A stretch of 43,152 nucleotides of DNA from Methanorbis furvi (GTDB taxonomy: Archaea > Halobacteriota > Methanomicrobia > Methanomicrobiales > Methanocorpusculaceae), in contig NZ_JAWDKA010000011.1 in NCBI RefSeq assembly GCF_032714615.1, positions 1 through 43,152 of the forward strand, in the 5' to 3' direction. The translations under genes and the position numbers were made by a program. This document shows positions 1-8,470 of this stretch, piece after piece (position 1 is the stretch's first letter; the number at the start of each line of letters is the position of its first letter). The notes beneath the pieces were generated by a model. It was given only the letters and a program-made list of their open reading frames with translations, was not told the origin of the DNA and did no database searches.

Positions 1-35
1 GTGATGGGGATTATGGAACTTGAAATATATTTAAA

Positions 36-326
36 TTAAATTTCCCTTCCGCAATCACTACATTTGAACTTTGAAACTTCGTAGTTGCCACCGCAAAATG
101 GACATACAGCTTCAGGATTCTTCGAAGCATTATTACGTTTTGACACCGCAAACAAAGCACTACTAAAAAATATATATAATAAACAATACGGAGTCATATT
201 GAGTGGAAGTAAATGTACAAACTCAGCGGTGATAATCCCGGATCCAACACAAATACCGCTCGCGTTCCATTTTTGCATTTTACTAGAGTGATTTTGAAAA
301 AAACTCACAAATTGTATAAAATCCAC
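36..326 (-). CDS. Small membrane protein with C-terminal zinc ribbon
   Basis: A 96-residue protein starting at GTG. The preceding gene stops 4 bases upstream, and a GGTGAT ribosome-binding sequence overlapping that stop supports this start. Two hydrophobic stretches (about residues 22-40 and 43-60) suggest one or two membrane segments. The C-terminal 25 residues hold two CxxC pairs (CPFC and CSDC) of a treble-clef or zinc-ribbon type, so the ribbon probably faces the cytoplasm. It forms a two-gene unit with the 58-residue gene at 331-507, which has the same membrane-plus-ribbon design in reverse size proportion. No enzymatic function can be assigned; a membrane-bound adaptor or assembly factor is possible. 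Base composition is more AT-rich than in the neighbouring uvrC. Confidence 0.65.
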   Translation of the reverse strand: MDFIQFVSFFQNHSSKMQKWNASGICVGSGIITAEFVHLLPLNMTPYCLLYIFFSSALFAVSKRNNASKNPEAVCPFCGGNYEVSKFKCSDCGREI

Positions 327-330
327 AATA

Positions 331-507
331 TCACCACTTTAATTGAACACCGCAATGCGGACACGTCGGCGTTCCAGAATTAATTGTTTGTTTGCACACT
401 GGACAAAGGGCTGTTTTTGATGACAAAAGGGCAGCAACTAAAAAACCAACGAATATTCCAGCTACAGCAACTAAAATTCCTTCTGCAATATCGTCAGATT
501 CAGACAT
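331..507 (-). CDS. 58-residue membrane zinc-ribbon protein
   Basis: A short gene starting at ATG 507 and stopping with TGA at 331. The protein has an acidic N-terminus (MSESDD), one strong transmembrane helix (about residues 10-29) and a C-terminal zinc ribbon with CPVC and CPHC pairs near residues 35-38 and 49-52. An AT-rich TATA-like element (TTTAAATAATAT) lies about 20-25 bases upstream of the start, which would fit a leaderless or nearly leaderless transcript. The stop is followed after 4 bases by the GTG of the next zinc-ribbon gene, so the two are probably translated from one message. The short ribbon resembles those of many archaeal membrane adaptors; no specific function is recognised. 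Confidence 0.6.
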   Translation of the reverse strand: MSESDDIAEGILVAVAGIFVGFLVAALLSSKTALCPVCKQTINSGTPTCPHCGVQLKW

Positions 508-693
508 AATATAGTAATATTATTTAAATCTAGAAATAGATTCCCAATAAATCTAATTGAACTATCTCAACGCATCACATGATACCAACAAAATATCATT
601 GATTAATTTTCAAAAAAAGAGAGAAAAAGGCATCATAACAATTATCTGACAGAAAATAAGACGTAATATATTTAATTCACACTACTTTACCCC

Positions 694-2283
694 TTACCCA
701 CACACCCGCTTTTTCCTCAACAACCGATTATACGTCACCGCAAACCGATGCGCCTCATCACGGATCTCCTGCAGATACATATTCGCCCGTGTCTTTTTTC
801 CAAAGGGCAGCGGGAAAGGAACACCTGACACAAACACCTCCTCCTCACTCTTCGCCAGAGAAATTACCGGCACATCAACCTCCAGCTCATCTAAGACCCG
901 CTTCGCAGACGACAACTGCCCCTTCCCTCCGTCGATTAAAATCAGATCAGGCAGCTCCTTCTCCTCTGAAACCAGCCGCGAGTACCGCCTTCGCACAACC
1001 TCAGCCATCGACGAAAAATCATCGATCCCGTCAACCGTCTTAATCCGAAACCTCCGGTAGTTCTTCTTATCAGGCCGACCGTTTCGAAACTGCACCATCG
1101 ACGCAACCGTATCAGTCCCTGACAGATGCGAAATATCAAAACACTCAATCACCCGCGGAGCATCCGCAAGATGCAGAGCCTTTCGCAGCTCCTCCACCCG
1201 AATCTCATCACCGAAATGCACCGTCTCGATATTTTTCTTCGCAAGCTCCAGCAGCTTCGCCTTCTCCCCAATCTTTGGCACCGTCACAACCACCTTTCTT
1301 TTTGCAACCGATCCAAGATACAAAGCAAGCCCCTCATCCACAGCTTCTGGCACAATCACCTCCCTTGGAGCAGGATGGTCCGAGTAAAACTGTACCAGAA
1401 ACTCCTCGAAAAATCCATCCGACTCCTCGAAAATAAACTCCTCGCGCCCCCCGAGCGTCCCCTTATACACATGGAACACCATCAGAAACACCGCCCCCTC
1501 AGAAACAATAAAGTGAATCACATCCTCATCATAATCCTTCTGCCTTGATACATACTGCCGGGACGCAAGATGCGTCACCGCAGTAATCACATCCCGGCAC
1601 CGCATAGCAGCCTCAAACTCCATCGACTCGGCATACCGGTTCATTTCCGCAGTCAGCGAGCTGACCAGCTCCGCAGTCTTTCCCTTCAGCACCGCCTCGG
1701 CCTGTGAACACTGGAGAGCGTAGCCCTCGGCAGTCACATGTCCGGCGCAGGGGCCGGTACAGTTTCCGATATGAAACCGCAGACACGCACGATGATTCCT
1801 CGGCATACTCTTGCATGACCTGAGACGAAACGTCTTTTTGACCACGGTCAGCACATAATCCCGTTCCTTTCCCGAAACAAACGGTCCGAAAAACTGCCCC
1901 GCACCCTTCGCCTTTCTGGCAATCGTAATCCGCGGAAACGCCTCCTTCGTCAGCTCAATGTACGCGTAGCTCTTCGCATCCCGCAGATCGATATTGTACT
2001 TCGGATGATGGCGCTTGATCAGACTGTCCTCCAGAAGGTACGCCTCCTCATCAGTGCCGGTAACAATATACTCCATATCCGCAATCGTTTGTACCAGCTT
2101 CTGCGTCTTTGGATCATGATCCCGCTTCTGGAAGTATGACGATACCCGTTTTCGCAGATCCTTCGCCTTGCCCACGTAAATGATTCTCCCCGTACTGTCC
2201 TTGTAAAGATAACAGCCAGGGCTGTGCGGGACATCAGCAAGAGAGAACGGCGGAGGTACCAGAGTCATTCGCTGAATAATCAT
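694..2283 (-). CDS. uvrC: UvrABC excinuclease subunit C (UvrC), lacking the C-terminal HhH domain
   Basis: The nuclease subunit of nucleotide excision repair, which cuts DNA on both sides of a UvrB-marked lesion. The GIY-YIG domain is at about residues 18-97 (GCYLY, YVGKA, catalytic Glu near 85). Four cysteines at 157, 167, 175 and 179 match the cluster-binding cysteines reported for UvrC. A UVR (UvrB-binding) helix pair lies near 205-240. The RNase H-like domain (about 365-510) carries FDISH, LIDGGKGQ and DEAHRFA, so the 5'-side catalytic residues are kept. The protein ends about 15 residues after DEAHRFA, where bacterial UvrC continues with a tandem helix-hairpin-helix domain; no HhH coding follows the stop. 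At 529 residues it is about 80 shorter than E. coli UvrC. No uvrA or uvrB is in the window. A bacterial origin is likely. Confidence 0.95.
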   Translation of the reverse strand: MIIQRMTLVPPPFSLADVPHSPGCYLYKDSTGRIIYVGKAKDLRKRVSSYFQKRDHDPKTQKLVQTIADMEYIVTGTDEEAYLLEDSLIKRHHPKYNIDLRDAKSYAYIELTKEAFPRITIARKAKGAGQFFGPFVSGKERDYVLTVVKKTFRLRSCKSMPRNHRACLRFHIGNCTGPCAGHVTAEGYALQCSQAEAVLKGKTAELVSSLTAEMNRYAESMEFEAAMRCRDVITAVTHLASRQYVSRQKDYDEDVIHFIVSEGAVFLMVFHVYKGTLGGREEFIFEESDGFFEEFLVQFYSDHPAPREVIVPEAVDEGLALYLGSVAKRKVVVTVPKIGEKAKLLELAKKNIETVHFGDEIRVEELRKALHLADAPRVIECFDISHLSGTDTVASMVQFRNGRPDKKNYRRFRIKTVDGIDDFSSMAEVVRRRYSRLVSEEKELPDLILIDGGKGQLSSAKRVLDELEVDVPVISLAKSEEEVFVSGVPFPLPFGKKTRANMYLQEIRDEAHRFAVTYNRLLRKKRVCG

Positions 2284-2649
2284 TCGGTTGATGAAATTAA
2301 ATAGTAACTCCTTTCTGCATACAGGGGTGGCAATGCATCAAAGACCCTCGCAGACGAAAACCATTTTTCCTGCAAAAAAATCCTGAATCTGCGCGGAGGA
2401 GAATATCATCTCATAAAAAAACGAACTCCTCCATTCCCAAAAAAAATAATCCGCACAAACACCACTGACCCCTATATATGTCAATGCATCATGACAAAAA
2501 ATAAAACACGAAAAACAAAATTTTCATATAAATATATCGAATGTAACAAAAAAATCATCATAATTTGTCACGATTGATATTGTTTTATTAACTCAAAGAG
2601 AATAGTTCAGCATACAACCAGAAACGTTGTAAAATCACAGGTGAAAACT
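2284..2649. other. AT-rich divergent intergenic region between uvrC and the decarboxylase gene
   Basis: No gene is visible in these 366 bases. It holds the promoters of two divergent units. For uvrC a TATA-like CTATTTAATTT lies just upstream of the start. For the decarboxylase the best TATA candidate is TCATATAAATATAT at about 2523-2536, which would give a leader of roughly 90-100 bases. That is long for this genome and could hold regulation. No convincing palindromic operator was found. Confidence 0.4.
2523..2536 (+). promoter_or_regulatory. Candidate TATA box of the decarboxylase-antiporter operon
   Basis: The sequence TCATATAAATATAT is the best archaeal TATA-type match in front of the decarboxylase gene. 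Transcription would start near 2560, leaving a leader of about 90 bases. This is assigned by sequence alone. Confidence 0.35.
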
Positions 2650-4917
2650 ATGGAACCAACAGATACTCTGTCTGTCCTGATAATCGGGGCAGACACCAAA
2701 TCCGGCAGTGCCTTCGCACGTAACATGCAGGCGCTCATTGATCATCTGAAAAATGATGAAATGAACGTGATCTGTGTCGAAACCTTTGAAGGACTCAAAG
2801 ACGGATTTATTGCAAATGGTGCAATGGCTGACTGCGTCATGATCGACTGGCAGGCACAGAATGCCAAAGACCTCATCAAAATCATTCGGGAACACAATAA
2901 ATACGTCAGCATATTCCTGCTCACCGAACCCGGCGACCTCGCCTCGCTCCCGCTTGACGTCTTCTCCACCATCGACGAGTACGCATGGATTCTCGGAGAC
3001 ACTCCCGAGTTCATCGCAGGAAGAGTCAAATCCGCATCCCGCAAATACCGCAAAGCAATTCTTCCCCCGATGTTTGGCGCACTCATAGACTTCTCCGAAG
3101 ACTACGAGTACTCCTGGCACACTCCGGGCCACACCGCAGGAACGGCGTTTCTCAAATCCCCGATCGGCAAACTTTTCTACGAATTCTACGGAGAACAGAC
3201 CTTCCGTTCTGACCTCTCAATCTCGGTCGGGGAACTCGGCAGTCTGCTTGACCACTCAGGCCCGATCGGCGAAGCTGAACAGTACGCCGCAAAAGTATTT
3301 GGTTCCGACATGACCTTCTTTGTCACCAACGGTACCTCAACCTCAAACCGTGTCGTACAGGGAGCACTCGTAGCGCCAAAAGAAGTCGTGTTCGTCGACA
3401 GAAACTGTCACAAATCCCTCGAACAGGCATTTACCCTCGACCACGGCATTCCGGTCTACATGATTCCAACAAGAAACCGGTATGGAATCTTAGGTCCCAT
3501 TCCACAACATGAAATGGAACCGGAAAATCTTGCAAAGAAACTCTCCGGCCACCCGCTCGGATCCAAAGCAGAAAACAAAACTCCGGTCGTCGCAGTTGTC
3601 ACCAACTCCACCTATGACGGTGTCTGTTACGATGCAGTACATGCCGAAGAGCTGCTTGGCAAAACGGTCAACACCATCCACTTCGATGAAGCATGGTACG
3701 GCTACGCAAAGTTCAACAAAATGTACGCCGGAAGATTCGGCATGCATGACGACAGCCGTCCGGCAGCAGAACGCCCGACCGTCATCACCACGCAGTCCAC
3801 CCACAAACTGCTTGCCGCACTCTCGCAGGCATCGATGATCCATATCAAAAACGGAAAACAGCCGCTCGAACACGCACTCTTCAACGAGTCGTTCATGATG
3901 CATGCATCCACCTCTCCGCAGTACAGCATCATCGCATCCCTTGACGTCTCCTCCAAGATGATGGACATGGGCGGCGACGCACTCATGCAGGAAGCAATCG
4001 ACGAGGCAGTCAGGTTCCGCCAGATGATGGCACGTGCCTGCGGCGAACTCGATGTCAGCAAACCAGACAACTGGTGGTTCAAAGCATGGCAGCCTGACAC
4101 GGTCACCATGCCGGACGGCAAGAAAGTCCCGTTCGAGTCGGCAGACCCGAAAGTTCTCGCCCGAACTCCGAGCTGCTGGACCCTCTCACCCGGAGATGTC
4201 TGGCACGGTTTCCCGGACATGTCCGAGAACTGGGCAATGCTTGACCCGATCAAGGTCACCATCCTGACACCGGGAATGAACGATGACGGAACCCATGCAG
4301 AGTTTGGTATTCCGGCAGCAGTTGTACTTGCCTACCTTGACACAAGGGGAATCATCAACGAAAAGTCCGGAGACTACAACATTCTGTTCCTGTTTTCGAT
4401 GGGAGTCACCAAAGGAAAGTGGGGAACCCTTATGTCGGCACTGTTCGACTTCAAGCGCCTGTTCGACGCGGACACGCCGCTTGATGTTGTCCTGCCGGAC
4501 CTGGTCAAATCCCATCCGGAACGCTACGGCGGTATGACGCTGAAGAGTCTGGCAAAAGAGATGCACGAACAGATCAAGTCCACCCGCCAGACCCAGCTTG
4601 CCAACGAAGCATGTGCGGTTATGCCGACTCCGGTCATGACGCCGGCAGATGCCCACCGCTACATTGTGAAGGGACAGGTCGAACAGCTGCCTGTCGATAA
4701 AATGGCAAACCGTGTTGTTGCAACCGGAGTTGTTCCGTACCCGCCGGGAATTCCCATGCTGATGCCCGGAGAAAATGCAGGAAAAGCTGACGGTCCGATT
4801 CTGATGTACCTGAAGACCCTGCAGGACTTCGATCGTAAGTTCCCCGGATTTGCCCATGACACTCATGGAGTAGAGGCAATTGATGGAACGTATTACATCT
4901 ACTGTTTAAAGGAGTAA
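2650..4917 (+). CDS. adiA: Inducible-type arginine decarboxylase (AdiA-like), PLP-dependent
   Basis: A 755-residue fold-type I Orn/Lys/Arg decarboxylase, expected to convert arginine to agmatine and CO2 while consuming a proton. ATG 2650 is preferred to the GTG three codons earlier because GGTGA sits at proper spacing before it. This start gives the length I recall for E. coli AdiA and places the PLP lysine of STHK at residue 386, the E. coli position. Other marks are the N-terminal response-regulator-like wing domain (about 1-135), HTPGH near 157-161, HFDEAW (PLP-ring Asp at about 346) and YPPGIPMLMPGE near the C-terminus. The match to AdiA runs over the whole length (RNRYGI, NCHKS, TYDGVCY, DEAWYGYA) and is closer than to CadA or SpeF. 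The antiporter gene follows 7 bases later. Archaea normally make agmatine with the unrelated pyruvoyl-type PdaD, so transfer from bacteria is likely. Substrate is inferred. Confidence 0.88.
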   Translation: MEPTDTLSVLIIGADTKSGSAFARNMQALIDHLKNDEMNVICVETFEGLKDGFIANGAMADCVMIDWQAQNAKDLIKIIREHNKYVSIFLLTEPGDLASLPLDVFSTIDEYAWILGDTPEFIAGRVKSASRKYRKAILPPMFGALIDFSEDYEYSWHTPGHTAGTAFLKSPIGKLFYEFYGEQTFRSDLSISVGELGSLLDHSGPIGEAEQYAAKVFGSDMTFFVTNGTSTSNRVVQGALVAPKEVVFVDRNCHKSLEQAFTLDHGIPVYMIPTRNRYGILGPIPQHEMEPENLAKKLSGHPLGSKAENKTPVVAVVTNSTYDGVCYDAVHAEELLGKTVNTIHFDEAWYGYAKFNKMYAGRFGMHDDSRPAAERPTVITTQSTHKLLAALSQASMIHIKNGKQPLEHALFNESFMMHASTSPQYSIIASLDVSSKMMDMGGDALMQEAIDEAVRFRQMMARACGELDVSKPDNWWFKAWQPDTVTMPDGKKVPFESADPKVLARTPSCWTLSPGDVWHGFPDMSENWAMLDPIKVTILTPGMNDDGTHAEFGIPAAVVLAYLDTRGIINEKSGDYNILFLFSMGVTKGKWGTLMSALFDFKRLFDADTPLDVVLPDLVKSHPERYGGMTLKSLAKEMHEQIKSTRQTQLANEACAVMPTPVMTPADAHRYIVKGQVEQLPVDKMANRVVATGVVPYPPGIPMLMPGENAGKADGPILMYLKTLQDFDRKFPGFAHDTHGVEAIDGTYYIYCLKE

Positions 4918-4924
4918 ATGAATT

Positions 4925-6427
4925 ATGGCTGATTCACCTTCCGCCGCAGGCACCCAATCCGGTGCCCCGGCGAAAAAAATAAGCACCAACAAGAAGCTTG
5001 GCGTCATCTCCCTTGCAATGATCAACGTCGCGGCAGTTCTGAGTCTGAGGAACTTCCCGACCATGGCAATGGAAGGATGGAGCATGATCTTCTGGTATGT
5101 GTTGTTTACCGTATGTTTCCTGATTCCAACAGCTCTCGTTGCTGCTGAACTTGCCTCTACCTGGCCGAAAGCCGGTGGTATTTACGCCTGGGTAAAGGAG
5201 GCATACCCGGGAGATGGTAGTTTTATTACTATCTGGTGTTCCTGGGTGAACAATCTGGTATGGTTCCCAACGGTCGTGTCCTTCTTTGCGGCGACACTCG
5301 CGTACGCAATTCTCGCACCTTACCTTGGCGACAACCATCTCTACATGGCAATTGTGATGCTCGCCTGTTTCTGGGGAGTTACTCTGTTTAACTTCGTCAG
5401 CACAGCGAGAAGCTCAACCACGCTTTCAACGGTTGGTACCTTCTTTGGTTCGCTGATTCCTATCGGCATCATTGTGGTGCTGATGATCGTCTGGCTTGCA
5501 CTCGGCAATCCAAACGCTCTTGGTATGCCGACGGTAGAGAATATGCTGCCGTCGATGAATATGAGTACGGTGACCTTTGCGGCAAGTCTTGTTCTGATGT
5601 TTGCCGGTATGGAAATGGCCGGATATCATGCACGCGAAACTGAGAATCCGAAGCGTGATTATCCGATTGCAATGTTTATTGCAGCGGCAATCATCTGTAT
5701 CATGTCGATTCTTGGTACACTCGCTGTCGGTGTTGTTATTCCGATGACCGATGTGAGCCTGAATGCAGGTATTGTACAGACATTCCTCGCGATGTTCACT
5801 GCCTTCAATATTGAGTGGCTGATTGTCCCTGTCTCGATTATGATTGCGGTTGGTGTTATCGCTCAGCTGTCTACCTGGGTTGTCGGTCCTGCAAAAGGTC
5901 TTCAACCAGCGGCAATGACGGGTGACCTTCCGCCAATTTTCCGCAAGGTGAACAAGCATGGTATGCCAACCGGTGTACTGGTTGTCCAGGCAATTATTTC
6001 CTCAATCTTTGCGATCGCAATGATTGCAATCCCGTCCATTAATCAGGGATACTGGGTCTTAACTGCTATGACTTCACTGATTAACGGAGTGATGTACATG
6101 TTCCTGTTCGCAGCGTTCATTAAGCTGCGGAGGACAAAGCCTGATGTTGAGCGTCCGTACAAACTGCCGGGAGGAAAGTTCGGTATGTGGCTTGTTGGCG
6201 GTGTTGCTCTTGTGACACTGGTCTTTGCCTTCGTGGTCGGACTTCTGCCGGAGACAAACGGTGCGGCATTCGGTCTGAGTGATACGATCATGTATGTGGT
6301 CGGTATGCTGGTTGCGGTGCTGGCAATTATTCTTCTGCCGCCAATGATTCTGCGGAAGCTGAAAAAGCCTTCGTGGAAGCCGAGCGACGAGGAGTACAAG
6401 GCCTGGCTCGCAGAAGATGGGGAGTGA
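4925..6427 (+). CDS. APC-family amino acid antiporter, GadC-like
   Basis: A 500-residue membrane protein with about 12 hydrophobic helices of the amino acid-polyamine-organocation superfamily. It resembles the glutamate:GABA antiporter GadC more than the arginine:agmatine antiporter AdiC. GadC-like stretches include the ETENPKRDYPIA region near 237-248, INLSAG-type SLNAGIVQTF, STWVVGPAKG and the PGGKFG motif after helix 10. The start ATG follows AAGGAG at the end of the decarboxylase gene, so the pair is almost certainly co-transcribed and coupled. The likely job is exchange of external substrate amino acid for the internal decarboxylation product, probably arginine for agmatine given the partner. 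The C-terminal tail after the last helix is only about 25 residues, shorter than the plug that closes GadC at neutral pH. Exchange substrates are inferred from context. Confidence 0.85.
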   Translation: MADSPSAAGTQSGAPAKKISTNKKLGVISLAMINVAAVLSLRNFPTMAMEGWSMIFWYVLFTVCFLIPTALVAAELASTWPKAGGIYAWVKEAYPGDGSFITIWCSWVNNLVWFPTVVSFFAATLAYAILAPYLGDNHLYMAIVMLACFWGVTLFNFVSTARSSTTLSTVGTFFGSLIPIGIIVVLMIVWLALGNPNALGMPTVENMLPSMNMSTVTFAASLVLMFAGMEMAGYHARETENPKRDYPIAMFIAAAIICIMSILGTLAVGVVIPMTDVSLNAGIVQTFLAMFTAFNIEWLIVPVSIMIAVGVIAQLSTWVVGPAKGLQPAAMTGDLPPIFRKVNKHGMPTGVLVVQAIISSIFAIAMIAIPSINQGYWVLTAMTSLINGVMYMFLFAAFIKLRRTKPDVERPYKLPGGKFGMWLVGGVALVTLVFAFVVGLLPETNGAAFGLSDTIMYVVGMLVAVLAIILLPPMILRKLKKPSWKPSDEEYKAWLAEDGE

Positions 6428-6454
6428 TTGACTCCTCTTCCACCTCTTTTTTTT
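6421..6454 (+). terminator. Hairpin plus T-run after the antiporter gene
   Basis: GGAGT-GATTG-ACTCC forms a 5-bp stem with 5-base loop overlapping the stop codon, followed about 11 bases later by eight consecutive T at 6447-6454. In archaea the T-run alone can terminate. The position at the end of the two-gene operon supports the call. Confidence 0.5.
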
Positions 6455-6661
6455 CGTTTAGATCTGTTTGGAGTAATTTTTTCAATTGAATACGGTTTTG
6501 AGATTTTTTGAAACACGAAAATCACGAAATAGAAATTTAATTCGGATGTCTTTTAGAAGAGTAGTAATTATCGCCAACGGTGATGATCTTTTTTGCGATT
6601 CGGTAATTTTTTTCATACCTGAGTTCGGCTCTTGAAAAAAATTTTCCATCCCTCTCATTCT

Positions 6662-7369
6662 CTAAATCGAAGAGTCTTCCAAAGAAGGCAGATGCCTTGG
6701 AAAATCGGCTACAAATAGCGGATTATAAACCAGATACGGACGGACATCCCAGGGAATTGCCCGGCTGACGGGAGTCAGGGGAATGGGTTCTGCGACTGAT
6801 GCTCCGGATACTTCTGTCTGGCATTGAGTGATATAGGTCATACCATAGGGAATCAGGAGATGGGCGGTGGTCTTTTTCACACTGGCAATGAGGAGAAGGT
6901 TGAGTGAAGCATTCTGATTCTCAGGGGTTATGGTAACTCCGGTAATCGTTACCGACTCAGGCGGCATTGAGAGCGGAGGAGTATAACCACGCAGATCAGG
7001 CAGGGACTCTGAAATGAGATATGATTGTCTGAACGTTGCATCAAGATTTTTCACCGGCAGTGATGTTGATCGGAATGCCAACACAGTACCATTCTCGGTA
7101 GTCCTGACTTCAGATATCCAGCCGTCAAACTGCTGAGAGTATATGCTGGCCGGAAACATTGACTCGTTGCACATCTGCGGAAGCGGGACAATAATTTCTA
7201 CCGGTTCAGTGATATTGGCATCTTCAAGTCCGGTGATTGAAACCGTGTAGAGCTTTTCTCCATTGAAGTAACTGAGGACGGCATATGAACCAAAATACAT
7301 CCATGCCGGAGCGGTGAGGATGAGAATCACGATAAAAATAATGAGAAGGAGTCGTTTGGGATTCTTCAT
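6662..7369 (-). CDS. Membrane-anchored extracytoplasmic protein, paralogue of the 12395-13216 product
   Basis: A 235-residue protein with a positively charged N-terminus and one transmembrane helix or uncleaved signal (about residues 7-30); the rest should lie outside the membrane. It has several N-x-S/T sites and no recognisable enzymatic motif. It is a clear paralogue of the 273-residue protein at 12395-13216: both have a GLxxxxI segment, then a VPLPxM/LPLPLM motif, an S-x-YxxxxDGW segment and a K-N-(L/I)-x-A stretch in the same order. AGGAAG stands ahead of the ATG, as in the paralogue, but the TTGGCCA promoter element shared by the island at 11.8-16.2 kb is missing here. It ends close to the antiporter terminator and converges with that operon. 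Function unknown. Confidence 0.75.
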   Translation of the reverse strand: MKNPKRLLLIIFIVILILTAPAWMYFGSYAVLSYFNGEKLYTVSITGLEDANITEPVEIIVPLPQMCNESMFPASIYSQQFDGWISEVRTTENGTVLAFRSTSLPVKNLDATFRQSYLISESLPDLRGYTPPLSMPPESVTITGVTITPENQNASLNLLLIASVKKTTAHLLIPYGMTYITQCQTEVSGASVAEPIPLTPVSRAIPWDVRPYLVYNPLFVADFPRHLPSLEDSSI

Positions 7370-7567
7370 TCATACTTCCTCTTGCATCGGAAACAGATTT
7401 TATTTGTCAGACCGATTTTTCGTACTGCTACTTATGCACGGTAACGAAGATAAATGTATTGAGCATGGAATCATAATGCGAGAGAAAAACGAAACATCAT
7501 GCAAAGCAAAATACAAAAAATATTTTTCACATGATATTTTTCTACGGAAAAATATTTACAAAAAAAG

Positions 7568-8272
7568 TTAGAGCGGGAAGGTGACAACTTTGTCGCCGAC
7601 GACTGTCCCGGAAAAACATCCGTCAAGCAGCGCCTGACAGATGAGTGACGGGTCGCGGCCGTCGATGACGACGAGCGGGATGCCGGAGCGTTCGGTTATT
7701 TTTGCGGCAACCAGATCGATCACCATATTGCTGCCGGCACAAAGTTTCTCCTTCATGATCAGATCGATCAGTCCCTGCGGGCTGAGCGTATCGTACTTGG
7801 CGGCGCACGGATCCTTCTTCGGGTCGGCAGAGTAGATGCCGTCAATGGCGGTCATATTGATCATCATCGACGATCCGGTTTCCTCCGCAAGACATGCGGC
7901 GACCGCGTCAGTAGTCTGGCCCGGTGTAACGCCGCCCATGACAACAATCTTGCCGGTCAGGGCAAACTCCTTTGCTTCCATATACGACTCAGCAACTCTC
8001 GGATATGCGTACTCGCCGAGAGCCGAGATGAGAAGCCTTGCATTAATGCGGGTGATTAAAATGCCGAACTCGTCAGCAGATGCCTCGTCAAGTCCGATGT
8101 CACGACACACGCTGATATATCTGCGGGCTTCCCCTCCCCCGCCCACAACAGCAAATACCTGATGACCGGCTATTACAAGTTTTTTGAGTGCGTCTGCCCA
8201 CTCCATCAGCCGATGGGTGTCAAGTGTCGGTACCAGGACCGATCCTCCAACTGAGATTACAACCCGCGTCAT
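7568..8272 (-). CDS. pyrH: UMP kinase (uridylate kinase), archaeal type
   Basis: Phosphorylates UMP to UDP in pyrimidine nucleotide synthesis; cytoplasmic. The 234-residue amino acid kinase fold begins with VISVGGSVL, followed by the glycine-rich VVGGGGEARRY, the PGQTTDAVAA segment and the INMTAIDGIYSADPKK motif with the nucleotide-binding aspartates. The length fits the archaeal PyrH group. A TATA-like AAATATATAAGG lies within 25 bases of the ATG, so the leader is very short. It is a single gene, not linked to pyrG at 27-28.7 kb. Confidence 0.93.
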   Translation of the reverse strand: MTRVVISVGGSVLVPTLDTHRLMEWADALKKLVIAGHQVFAVVGGGGEARRYISVCRDIGLDEASADEFGILITRINARLLISALGEYAYPRVAESYMEAKEFALTGKIVVMGGVTPGQTTDAVAACLAEETGSSMMINMTAIDGIYSADPKKDPCAAKYDTLSPQGLIDLIMKEKLCAGSNMVIDLVAAKITERSGIPLVVIDGRDPSLICQALLDGCFSGTVVGDKVVTFPL

Positions 8273-8361
8273 GAAAATTCCTTATATATTTGTTCAGTCC
8301 TTGCATATATGTTCTATTGGAATGATGCCCGCCGGACAGGCGATGCCTATTAACTTTCGTT

Positions 8362-8410
8362 GCTCCGCCCACGACTCGCATGCCTTTGGCCTGCGAGTCG
8401 TGGGCGGAGC
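8362..8410. repeat. Perfect 19-bp stem hairpin, REP-like
   Basis: GCTCCGCCCACGACTCGCA (8362-8380) and its exact reverse complement (8392-8410) flank an 11-base loop containing GCCTTTGGC, which can pair further. The arms share the TCCGCCCAC core with the dispersed repeats at 10.2, 10.6, 32.4 and 37.3-37.6 kb, and the loop matches the CATGCC...GGCCTG block found in several of them. A partial third copy of the arm follows (GGGCGGAGC near 8422). It lies downstream of the symporter gene and upstream of the pyrH promoter. Confidence 0.85.
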
Positions 8411-8470
8411 GGCAAAGCGATGGGCGGAGCCGCGAAAACACCCAAAACAAAAAAAAGAAAATATTGAAAA

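Noticed and set aside
694-2283. uvrC as a pseudogene because of its short C-terminus
   Set aside because: All nuclease motifs are intact, the frame is clean and no HhH remnant follows the stop, so a shorter functional form is more likely.
7314-7571. 85-residue plus-strand frame between the secreted-protein gene and pyrH
   Set aside because: Its first part is antisense to the start of the secreted-protein gene, and the rest is lysine-rich AT sequence without coding features.
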